Source: Pseudomonadota bacterium
GTDB taxonomy: Bacteria > Cyanobacteriota > Vampirovibrionia > Obscuribacterales > Obscuribacteraceae
DNA: 64,000 nt
Direction: 5' to 3'
NCBI GenBank assembly: GCA_021325555.1
Contig: JAJPGY010000012.1
Location: forward strand, 62,001-126,000
Shown: piece after piece, positions 43,466 through 50,182 of the stretch
How positions within the stretch are numbered: position 1 is the first letter of the stretch
Layout: each line of letters begins with the position of its first letter
Notes under the pieces: model-generated
Seen by the model: only the letters and a program-made list of their open reading frames with translations
What the model was told of the DNA's origin: nothing
Databases searched by the model: none
Program-made: the position numbers and the translations under genes

Positions 43466-45199
43466 ATGCACCCCTTCAATCGCAAGCTCTGGAAGAGCTT
43501 TCTAGCTCTGGCCAAGCCCTACTGGATCTCTAAGAAGAAAAAGGTTGCTCTCGGACACCTGGGAGTGCTTTTGCTCCTGCTCATCGCGGTCAACGCCTTG
43601 AACGTGGTGATCAACTACGTCGCCGGCTCCTTCCAGACCGCCCTGCAGATGAAAAATGCTCCGGTGTTCTATCGCATGCTGTACATCTACGGCAGCGTGT
43701 TCATTGTCGGCACGCCGATCGTGGTGTTCTACAGCTACATGCAGGATCGCCTGGGAATGAAGTGGCGAGAATGGCTCACTAACCACATTCTCGACAAATA
43801 CTTCCAGAACCGGGCGTATTACAACATCAACTCCGACACAAAGATCGACAATCCGGACGAGCGAATCGCGCAGGACGTCACCAACTTCTGCAAGCAGGCG
43901 TTGAGCTTCCTGCTCATCGTGCTGGGGTCGATTATCACCTTCTTCTCCTTCATCACCATCCTGTACTCGATCTCGCACACGCTGGTGCTGATCGTGGTGG
44001 GCTACTCCATCTTCGGCACGATGGCCACCTACCTGATCGGCAGGCGGCTGATCGGCTTGAACTTCAACCAGCTCAAGAAAGAAGCGGACTTCCGCTACGG
44101 GCTCATCCACGTGCGCAACAACGTGGAGTCGATCGCCTTCTATCAGGGTGAGGAGCAGGAGAAAGGGCAGGTTAAGCGGCGGTTCGCTGACGCGATCTGG
44201 AACTTCAACCTGCTTATCGGCTGGACGCGAAACTTGAACTTCGTGACCACCGGCTACAACTACGTGATCGTGCTCATCCCGGCGCTGATCATCGCGCCGC
44301 TGTACTTTGCGGGCAAGGTCCCGTTCGGTGATTTCACGCAGGCGGACATGGCGTTCGGCCAGATCCTCTCGGCGCTCTCGCTGGTGGTGACCAGCTTCAC
44401 CGACCTGAGCAACTTCGCCGCGGTCATCAACCGTCTGTCCGGCTTCACGCAGGCGCTCGACGCCCCGGACCGGTCGACCCAGCCGGGCGCCAGGGTGATC
44501 ACCACGGTCGAGGCGGAGCGCATCGCCCTCGAGCACATGACGCTGACGACGCCCAACTACGAGCGCACCCTGGTGAAGAACCTCTCGCTGGAGGTGAAGC
44601 CGGGGTCCGGCCTGCTCATCGTCGGGCCCTCCGGCAGCGGCAAGAGCTCGCTTCTGCGCGGCGTTGCCGGCTTGTGGAACTCCGGCGAGGGCACGATTGT
44701 TCGCCCGCCCCTGTCCGAGGTGATGTTCCTGCCGCAGCGTCCGTACATGATTCTGGGCTCGCTTCGCGACCAGCTGCTCTATCCCAACATGAAGTCGGCG
44801 GTTCCGGACGACCGGCTCCAGAAGGTTCTGGATCAGGTCAACCTGCCCGATCTGCCGGCCCGTGTGGGCGGCTTCGACACGCAGCTCAACTTCGCCGACG
44901 TCCTCTCGCTCGGTGAGCAGCAGCGGCTGGCGTTCGCGCGCCTGCTCCTGGCTGCCCCCCGCTACGCGATCCTGGACGAGGCGACCAGCGCGCTGGACGT
45001 GAAAAACGAAGAGCACCTCTACCGGTTGCTCGAGAACGGGGCGACCACGGTAATCAGCGTCGGACACCGTCCTACGCTCATCAAGTACCACCAGATGGTG
45101 CTCGAGCTCAACGGCGAAGGCGGCTGGCGCCTTGTTCCGGCAAGCGCTTATACCCCCGGCATCAAGCCGCTCGACGGCGACGGGTCGCAGCCGAATTAG
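43466..45199 (+). CDS. ABC transporter of the SbmA/BacA-ABCD type, fused permease and ATPase
   Basis: The 577-residue protein combines a membrane domain (about residues 1-330, six helices) with an ATP-binding domain (about 355-565). The N-terminal KPYWISKKKK and WREWLTNHILDKYF match the SbmA/BacA/peroxisomal ABCD family, which imports peptides, cobalamin-like compounds or fatty acyl groups. In the ATPase domain Walker A is GPSGSGKSS, the signature is LSLGEQQRL, Walker B is YAILDEATS and the H-loop is SVGHRP. It should act as a homodimer. The ATG at 43466 has AAGGAA upstream. A strong terminator follows, so it is transcribed alone. The substrate is unknown. Confidence 0.88.
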   Translation: MHPFNRKLWKSFLALAKPYWISKKKKVALGHLGVLLLLLIAVNALNVVINYVAGSFQTALQMKNAPVFYRMLYIYGSVFIVGTPIVVFYSYMQDRLGMKWREWLTNHILDKYFQNRAYYNINSDTKIDNPDERIAQDVTNFCKQALSFLLIVLGSIITFFSFITILYSISHTLVLIVVGYSIFGTMATYLIGRRLIGLNFNQLKKEADFRYGLIHVRNNVESIAFYQGEEQEKGQVKRRFADAIWNFNLLIGWTRNLNFVTTGYNYVIVLIPALIIAPLYFAGKVPFGDFTQADMAFGQILSALSLVVTSFTDLSNFAAVINRLSGFTQALDAPDRSTQPGARVITTVEAERIALEHMTLTTPNYERTLVKNLSLEVKPGSGLLIVGPSGSGKSSLLRGVAGLWNSGEGTIVRPPLSEVMFLPQRPYMILGSLRDQLLYPNMKSAVPDDRLQKVLDQVNLPDLPARVGGFDTQLNFADVLSLGEQQRLAFARLLLAAPRYAILDEATSALDVKNEEHLYRLLENGATTVISVGHRPTLIKYHQMVLELNGEGGWRLVPASAYTPGIKPLDGDGSQPN

Positions 45200-45230
45200 A
45201 CACGGCGCCGGTTTCTCGGTATTCAACTGT

Positions 45231-45277
45231 GAGGGGTGGCGGTGCATTGCAAGGCCTCCACCCCTCCTCTCTTTTTT
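45231..45277 (+). terminator. Intrinsic terminator after the ABC transporter
   Basis: GAGGGGTGG (45231-45239) pairs with CCACCCCTC (45258-45266), followed by a T-tract at 45272-45277. Confidence 0.8.
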
Positions 45278-45298
45278 GCTGTTGAAGCGGAGACGATC

Positions 45299-45327
45299 TT
45301 GTCAATAATTTTCGTTTATCATACTAA
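45299..45327 (+). promoter_or_regulatory. AT-rich promoter-like segment
   Basis: TTGTCA at 45299-45304 and TACTAA at 45322-45327 are 17 bases apart in the only clearly AT-rich stretch nearby. No plus-strand gene follows directly, so its use is unclear. Confidence 0.3.
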
Positions 45328-45365
45328 GAACTATAGTAAAATAAACACAAGGGAAAAATTTGAAG

Positions 45366-45405
45366 AAAAGGAGGAGGGTTGGCAGATGTCCGACCTCCTC
45401 CTTTT
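45366..45405 (-). terminator. Bidirectional terminator-like 12-bp stem with A/T flanks
   Basis: AAAAGGAGGAGG (45366-45377) pairs exactly with CCTCCTCCTTTT (45394-45405). On the minus strand it ends in a U-run and would close transcription of the small minus-strand genes upstream. Confidence 0.75.
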
Positions 45406-45431
45406 CCCGGGCCCTTCGCACCAGGCGAAGA

Positions 45432-45549
45432 TCAGTAAAAGTGCTCCTTGTACCAGCGAGGCTTGTCGAAGCCGTCACCGAACCCTCCGATTTACTCTGC
45501 CGCGCAGGCAGCGCGGAACAAATTCCAATCCTTCGACGTAGAAGCTCAT
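45432..45549 (-). pseudogene. Tiny gene, apparently frameshifted
   Basis: An ATG at 45549 with AGGAG 6 bases upstream starts MSFYVEGLEFVPRC. The frame stops after 24 codons, but shifting by one base near AGGG gives a sensible end (GFGDGFDKPRWYKEHFY then TGA at 45432-45434). A clear terminator follows. This suggests a short protein of about 38 residues broken by a one-base change or a sequence error. Confidence 0.35.
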
Positions 45550-45551
45550 AG

Positions 45552-45719
45552 TCACTCCTGATTGCACGAGCAGCATGCCGTGCTGAATCGCCGCTGGCCG
45601 GCGGATGCAGGCGTGGTTGCGCCACGGGCATCCGCCGGCGTTGCGACCGAGACGCCGTAGTTCGTCTCGCCGGTGCGGACGTTGTAGATCTGGGCGCGGG
45701 CGCTCAGCAACAGACGCAA
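45552..45719 (-). CDS. Possible 55-residue peptide
   Basis: A minus-strand frame from TTG at 45719 to TGA at 45552-45554 encodes a plausible segment (RAQIYNVRTGETNYGVSVAT) followed by a low-complexity part spanning a 12-bp hairpin (45597-45608/45628-45639). There is no clear ribosome binding site. It could equally be a non-coding hairpin region. Confidence 0.25.
   Translation of the reverse strand: MRLLLSARAQIYNVRTGETNYGVSVATPADARGATTPASAGQRRFSTACCSCNQE
45597..45639. terminator. 12-bp perfect stem-loop with inner stem
   Basis: GCCGGCGGATGC (45597-45608) pairs with GCATCCGCCGGC (45628-45639), with a nested CGTGG/CCACG stem. Confidence 0.5.
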
Positions 45720-45750
45720 GCCGCGGGAGAACCGCCGCCTCGACCCGGTG

Positions 45751-46338
45751 CTAAACCCGCTTGCCGGTCAGCTCTTCAAGTTTGTGCAGCGCCTGCTCCT
45801 GCGCGTTGCCGCAGTGGATGACGCCCTCAAGCTTGTGCTCGCCGGCTTTGGCAGCTTCGGGCTCGGCCCAGCGCGTTCCGGGCACGTTCTCGGCGCGGGC
45901 ACGAAGGACGTCGAACTCCTTGCCCGACAGCCCTTTGACGGTCAGCACCACCTTGATGCTGCCGTCTTCCTGCGGATCGGTCTCGATCCTCGAGTTGCCG
46001 CCGGGTCGGCGGTCCGGGCCGCTGAAGGCCTGGGCGCCGGCCGCCGCCAAATCGCTGGAGCCGGTGCCGGCCGGCTGCGGCTGATAGCGGCGGGCGCCGG
46101 CTGTGGAAAGCGTGGGGATGCTCATCGTTTCCTCGGCGAAGCCGACGATGCGGCTGGTGGCTACCCAGCACAGGGCTGCGGTAGCGGCTCCGACCAGGAA
46201 CTTGCCGAGGTCGTTGATGGCGACCTGAAAGTGGTGGGCGATCATGCCGGCGCCGAAGCCGACCAGGACGCCGGCGAAAGCCACGCCGAGAACGCGGGCG
46301 ATTGCCATTTCGGTGGTGTTTTTGGTGAATCTGGCCAT
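45751..46338 (-). CDS. Membrane-anchored hypothetical protein, 195 aa
   Basis: The N-terminal half holds two hydrophobic segments (about residues 12-33 and 42-62), the first glycine-rich (AGVLVGFGAG). A proline/alanine/glycine linker follows (about 80-115), then a soluble C-terminal domain with strands SIKVVLTVKGLSG, a cysteine in VIHCGNAQEQ and a final helix HKLEELTGKRV. No family is recognised. The ATG at 46338 has GGAGGA 9 bases upstream. It lies in a run of minus-strand small genes separated by strong hairpins. Confidence 0.65.
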   Translation of the reverse strand: MARFTKNTTEMAIARVLGVAFAGVLVGFGAGMIAHHFQVAINDLGKFLVGAATAALCWVATSRIVGFAEETMSIPTLSTAGARRYQPQPAGTGSSDLAAAGAQAFSGPDRRPGGNSRIETDPQEDGSIKVVLTVKGLSGKEFDVLRARAENVPGTRWAEPEAAKAGEHKLEGVIHCGNAQEQALHKLEELTGKRV

Positions 46339-46378
46339 AGGGTTGTTCCTCCATGCAGAATGGATGACGGATTGCGAC

Positions 46379-46471
46379 CGGGCGGCGATGCGCTTTGAGT
46401 GGTGGCGCATCGCCGCCCGCGATAGGGGCTGTGCGCGAAAGCTCCTGCTGAATGCAGGATTTTTCGCGCAC
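46379..46471. terminator. Two adjacent long perfect hairpins
   Basis: CGGGCGGCGATGCGC (46379-46393) pairs with 46405-46419, a perfect 15-bp stem. A second hairpin follows with arms GTGCGCGAAA and TTTCGCGCAC plus an inner TCCTGC/GCAGGA stem (about 46431-46471). Both lie between two small genes. Confidence 0.6.
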
Positions 46472-46477
46472 GGGACG

Positions 46478-46918
46478 CTACCTCCAGGGGCCGACGCCGG
46501 CGCCGCACTCCGGGGCGCCGCCGCCGTAGGTTGCCGCGTAGAAGTCCTCGGTGCCCGGCACGATCTCCAGGCTGAAGGCGGTTCCTTCCTCTCGGGAGAG
46601 GAGATCCTGAGCCTGGCTGCTCAGCGATACGGTATCCTCCGCCTCCCAGGTTGCCAGGGGGACACGCTCGACCGGTCGCTCGTGGCGCAGGTCGGCAATG
46701 ATTCCCGGGGTGGTCATGTTGATGACGATGAGAAACATCTCCCGCTTGCCGGCGGCGGCGCAGGTACACTCCAGCGCTCTGCGCTGGGCGACATGGCGGC
46801 TGGTGTAGCAGGTGAGGTTTCCGTGCTGATCGCGGTGAACCACGTCCGGTCTGAATTTGACGCGCAGGATGTTCAGTCCCTCGTCCTTCGAGACCGGAAT
46901 GAAGAGTTGCATGGACAT
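46478..46918 (-). CDS. Small protein, probable paralogue of the 5.0-kb protein
   Basis: The 146-residue protein shares the order of elements seen in the 118-residue protein at 4988-5344: QLFIPVS at the start, an ILR helix, a YTSRHVA segment followed by an alanine helix, a strand EMFLIVI, a WEAED segment, a helix with DLL and a final strand FSLEIVPG. Overall identity looks low, so homology is inferred from pattern. A glycine-rich tail (YGGGAPECGAGVG) is extra. The ATG at 46918 has GGGGAG about 6 bases upstream. Function unknown; the layout is faintly like small ADP-ribosyltransferase-type folds. Confidence 0.65.
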   Translation of the reverse strand: MSMQLFIPVSKDEGLNILRVKFRPDVVHRDQHGNLTCYTSRHVAQRRALECTCAAAGKREMFLIVINMTTPGIIADLRHERPVERVPLATWEAEDTVSLSSQAQDLLSREEGTAFSLEIVPGTEDFYAATYGGGAPECGAGVGPWR

Positions 46919-47279
46919 CTTTTGCTCCCCTCGCTTTTCCTGTTGATAAACGCTGGTGAAATGCAGGTCGCAGGCCCACAACAAAACCTGCAACCGCGTG
47001 AAACGGTTGCGGGCAGTTGCTGGTTGGGCGTGGTGCGGAGCTTTGCTGCGATAGTGGGCTTTTGCTAAAGGGTAAGCTGACAGATATCATCAAGAAGCTA
47101 TGAGACAGCTGCAGCAGTGTACAAGCACCTTGGTGCCATTTAAGCTCGTGAGCCTGCTCCCGAGCTCATGAGAAAAACCTGGCGGCGCGCCCTGCTTGGC
47201 CTCAGCGCCGCTGTTCGGGCAGGCTAGCGGAGTTAGCGCCATTTGAAGGTTGTGTAAACGACGGACCGCGGCAGACCGC
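46919..47279. other. Non-coding gap with hairpin
   Basis: About 360 bp without a gene. GCAACCG (46990-46996) and CGGTTGC (47004-47010) form a stem with partial extension. The remainder shows no recognised feature. Confidence 0.4.
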
Positions 47280-47759
47280 TCAGCCCTCGGCGGCGCGCGC
47301 CAGATCCACCCGGCCGGCGAAAGCCGGTCGCGCGGGCTTCGGCGGAACGGCAGCGGCGCCGTGACGGTCGATGAGCCGGTAGGTGACGCGGATGTGGTCG
47401 CCGAGGCGGGCGCCGAGGATGGCGACCAGCCTGGCATCGGAAGGCACGGCCAGATGGCTGGGGACCAGAATCGGTTGCAGCCCGGCGCCCAGGCGGCGGA
47501 GGCAGGCGCTGTGCTTCAGCTGGATGCTGCCGGCTGGATACTCGTACGAGACCTCCACCACGGCGCCGTCGCCGGCCCGGTCGAGCAAGCGGCTCACGGC
47601 TTCGACAGTCTTGAGCCTGATGGCAAGCTGCGAGCGAACCAGCCCGACCTGCCAGGTCTCGATCGCCTCGACCTCCGTCAGCTCGCTGACCAGGCGCGGG
47701 TCGTCGACGGTGCCATAAAGCGGATAGCCTTCGCGGCTATAAATAAGGGCTTTCATCAT
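47280..47759 (-). CDS. Hypothetical protein, 159 aa
   Basis: Soluble alpha/beta protein of unknown family. It begins with MKALIYSREGYPLYGTVDDP, followed by an acidic helix, a strand VVEVSYEYPAG and a conserved-looking HSACLRRLGAG turn. It ends with a strand HIRVTYRLIDRHG and a proline-rich tail. AAGGAG lies 5 bases before the first of two successive ATGs (47759 and 47756). It is flanked by non-coding gaps of 360 and 750 bp, so it is probably transcribed alone. Confidence 0.6.
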   Translation of the reverse strand: MMKALIYSREGYPLYGTVDDPRLVSELTEVEAIETWQVGLVRSQLAIRLKTVEAVSRLLDRAGDGAVVEVSYEYPAGSIQLKHSACLRRLGAGLQPILVPSHLAVPSDARLVAILGARLGDHIRVTYRLIDRHGAAAVPPKPARPAFAGRVDLARAAEG

Positions 47760-48303
47760 CTACACTCCTTGCGAATGGTTTCTGTGCGTTGCAAGTCCTC
47801 TCGAGCTCCGGGATTGGAGCGACTATAAAGAAAGGGACTTCAAACTATGAACCTCGAACCGTGCAGGGCAAGCCGCATTTAACAACACTTCATTAGGAAA
47901 AGATTGATCACCCTGTCGGAGTCGGTCGAAAAACCCCGGCAGCGCCAGGCTTCGGAGCTATTGTTTAGGAAAGCTGAATCGAGCGTCAAATGCTTGCGGC
48001 AGTCTCGGAGCCGATTCCTCTTGTGTGGTTGCCACTGCCTGCGGTGAAACGCGGGCGCCGCCCGCCGCGGCCCTCGAAGCGACTGGTCATGCTAGCGACA
48101 GGGCCGGTCCTCCGGCGATTCAGGTCCTTCCCATCAGGGGAAGCTGCTCTACCTGCCGGCAGTGGCTGCCAGCGCGCGGAAGATGCTGGAGACCGGCACG
48201 CCGGGGGCTACAGCACGCTCCGTCTTGCCAGGGCTCTGCCGGCTTTGCCCTTGCGGTTGGTATGACCGGCTGAACGAGCCTGGCGGCTGGCGTGTGGTGG
48301 GCG

Positions 48304-48332
48304 TTGGTTTTGAATGTACTAGGGGTTATAAT
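48304..48332 (+). promoter_or_regulatory. Sigma-70-like promoter with no assigned gene
   Basis: TTGGTT (48304-48309) and a consensus TATAAT (48327-48332) are 17 bases apart. The next plus-strand features are the hairpin at 48403-48432 and a region antisense to the genes at 48.5-52 kb. It could drive a small RNA of about 90-100 bases ending at that hairpin. Confidence 0.4.
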
Positions 48333-48402
48333 ACAAAACCGGGAAAATTTTGGGGACCGGCGCAAGGCAAGCGGTCCAGAGCACGCAAAAGGAAAAGGGA
48401 CA

Positions 48403-48432
48403 GGGAAGGGGTTGCCGAAGCAACCCCTTCCC
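48403..48432 (-). terminator. 13-bp perfect hairpin with CGAA loop, minus-strand terminator
   Basis: GGGAAGGGGTTGC (48403-48415) and GCAACCCCTTCCC (48420-48432) enclose the tetraloop CGAA. On the minus strand a T-rich tract (CCCTTTTCCTTTT) follows, so it terminates the gene ending at 48507. Confidence 0.75.
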
Positions 48433-48506
48433 TTATGGTTTCGACGTTCAACTGGAATCAGGCTTCCACCGCCGTGACGCCGATGGTGCCTGATAGGGGC
48501 GTGACG

Positions 48507-48926
48507 TTACTCCGTGGGGCAGTCGTACAGGCGACCGATGCAGCGCTTCGGGAAAAGCAGCTCGTAGGTCTGCTGGCTCATGTACGGGGGGTAGACGACG
48601 TCGGACGGCTCGCCCGACATCGGCAGGCTCCAGTACTGCTCGTCGGTCAGCGTCTCGGCGAAGGCGGTCGCCAGCTCGCGGCTGACCGGAGCCCGAAACT
48701 TACCGTTCACCTCGGCGCCCAGCACCTGCTTTCCGTCCTCGCTCATGACGAGGAAGTACAGCTTGCCGGCGTCCAGGGAGTGAACCAGGGACATGCCGAT
48801 CTCCGGGTCGAAGTGCCGGTGGCGGCGGCTGTCGATGCGGTGCTTGAGCACCTCGATGGCGAGCCGAGGGCTGAGCGCCTCGACGTTGAAGATGACGATG
48901 CCGGTGGCCACTTTGAACTTGTCCAT
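48507..48926 (-). CDS. Hypothetical protein, 139 aa
   Basis: Soluble protein without recognised family. It starts with strands KVATGIVIFNVEAL, then a helix with AIEVLKHRIDSRRHRH and a strand pair KLYFLVMSEDGKQVLG. The C-terminal half contains YPPYMSQQTYELLFPKRC. The amino acid make-up is like that of a compact cytosolic protein. GAGGAG lies 9 bases before the ATG at 48926. It is followed by a strong intrinsic terminator, and a GC-rich stem region (about 49003-49030) precedes it. Confidence 0.6.
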   Translation of the reverse strand: MDKFKVATGIVIFNVEALSPRLAIEVLKHRIDSRRHRHFDPEIGMSLVHSLDAGKLYFLVMSEDGKQVLGAEVNGKFRAPVSRELATAFAETLTDEQYWSLPMSGEPSDVVYPPYMSQQTYELLFPKRCIGRLYDCPTE

Positions 48927-49089
48927 GCTTTGCGCTCCTCTTACTGGTTCTTGTTGCGACACGTGACAAGCCGCACCGGCGCTCGTTTCGGGAGCCCCGG
49001 GGCGGCGATATGCGCGAAGGAGAGCCGCCGCCGCCCGCGCCAACGCGTTTTACGGCGTCGCTACAGGCGGCGCGGTATGAGGGTTTGGA

Positions 49090-49752
49090 TTAGAACTCGA
49101 TGCCGAATGACTTGAGGTCGTTCTTCAGCCTGGCGATGTCCCTGAACTGCACGGCCTGCATGCCCACGCTCCTGGCGGCCTCCACGTTGATCTCCAGGTC
49201 GTCCACGAACAGGCAGTTCTCGGGCGGAAGCCCGCTGCGCTTCATGACCTCGTGGTAGATGGCCGGGTCTGGTTTCGCGCAGCCGACCTGATAGGACAGG
49301 ATCAGCTCATCGAAGTGGCGGGCCACATTGTAGGTCGACTGCAGGAAGTTGTAGTGCTCCTCATTGGTGTTGGAGAGCAGGTACAACGGCAGGCGGCTGG
49401 AGAGGGACTGCAAGAGCGCAGCCATCTCCGCGTTTTCGTGGAAGGTCGCTGTCCACAGGCGGCGAAACTCCTCGAGGGTGAGCGAGACGCCCAGGGCCCG
49501 GTTGAGCTCGGCCAGGAAATCGAGGGTGGCGATCGTGCCGCGCTCGTAGCCGAGGCTGCCGACATGCGCCAGCGCCTCCTTGAGCTCCTCCCGGCTGCGC
49601 CCGCTTCTGGCCATGAAGCCCTTGCAGACCTCTTCCCAGTCGAAGTCCACGAAGACGTGTCCGGCGTCGAAAACGAGCAGCTTCACTTCCCTGCCTTTGC
49701 CGGCATCGGCGGCGGAGCCGTTGCCGTCGCTTATGTTAGCAGCAGCTTCCAT
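49090..49752 (-). CDS. HAD-superfamily phosphatase, YihX-like
   Basis: The 220-residue protein shows the four HAD motifs: I, LLVFDAGHVFVDFD with the nucleophile Asp; II, LLSNTN; III, lysine in CAKPDPAIY; IV, FVDDLEINV. The motif I form DxGxVxVDxD, lacking the usual second Asp in DxD, is the one found in the YihX (glucose-1-phosphatase) branch, so a sugar-phosphate substrate is likely. A 20-residue N-terminal extension precedes the domain. GGAGG lies 6-7 bases before the ATG at 49752. Another HAD phosphatase of a different branch is at 53778. Confidence 0.82.
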   Translation of the reverse strand: MEAAANISDGNGSAADAGKGREVKLLVFDAGHVFVDFDWEEVCKGFMARSGRSREELKEALAHVGSLGYERGTIATLDFLAELNRALGVSLTLEEFRRLWTATFHENAEMAALLQSLSSRLPLYLLSNTNEEHYNFLQSTYNVARHFDELILSYQVGCAKPDPAIYHEVMKRSGLPPENCLFVDDLEINVEAARSVGMQAVQFRDIARLKNDLKSFGIEF

Positions 49753-49778
49753 GTATCGCCTCCCTGAAGGCGGCAGCC

Positions 49779-50063
49779 TTACTGAGGCGCGCGGTGGTCG
49801 TCGCGCCTGTTGGATGAGGGGAAGATAATGAGGTTGGGGATGACCGGAACGGCGCCGTCTCCGGCGTGATCGACTACATCCAGCCCGGCCCAGCAGTGGC
49901 TGCAGGAGGGTCCCAGCCCTCTGCTCCTGTCGCTGTTGTCGGGGCAGGAACGCGTGCAGCGGGTGCACTCGATCATGCCGTCGGGCAGGCGGATGCCTGT
50001 GACGGCCTGGTTTTCCGAGAGGACCAGGTTGGGCAGGTGAGCCCAGCGATTGATCTCTTGCAT
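49779..50063 (-). CDS. Small zinc-finger-like protein, 94 aa
   Basis: Two cysteine pairs, CTRC and CSHC, with another cysteine in RSCPDN lie in the middle of the protein (about residues 34-62) and could bind one zinc ion. The N-terminus (MQEINRWAHLPNLVLSEN) and the C-terminal strand VPVIPNLIIF are otherwise unremarkable. The ATG at 50063 has GGGAG 9 bases upstream. It ends 27 bases before the HAD phosphatase start and is probably cotranscribed with it. Function unknown. Confidence 0.6.
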   Translation of the reverse strand: MQEINRWAHLPNLVLSENQAVTGIRLPDGMIECTRCTRSCPDNSDRSRGLGPSCSHCWAGLDVVDHAGDGAVPVIPNLIIFPSSNRRDDHRAPQ

Positions 50064-50089
50064 AGGCGCAAATCTCCCTGTCGAAGAAC

Positions 50090-50114
50090 GTGGCGCCGCA
50101 ACTGCAGGCGCCAC
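50090..50114. terminator. 8-bp stem-loop between protease and zinc-finger genes
   Basis: GTGGCGCC (50090-50097) pairs with GGCGCCAC (50107-50114). Confidence 0.4.
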
Positions 50115-50182
50115 CAGATGCGAAAACGGATGACGCCACGGCGAGGGAGCGTTGAGCCCCCCCGCCGTGCGTCCAAAGCGAC

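Larger units (their letters stand above)
47760..48506. other. Non-coding region with promoter-like and terminator elements
   Basis: About 750 bp. A plus-strand TTGGTT-17-TATAAT pair lies at 48304-48332 without an obvious plus-strand gene downstream. The right end holds the terminator of the minus-strand gene at 48507. Confidence 0.45.

Noticed and set aside
43502..45247. A 581-codon minus-strand frame opposite the ABC transporter
   Set aside because: The plus-strand protein has complete Walker, signature and H-loop motifs; the opposite frame is a shadow.
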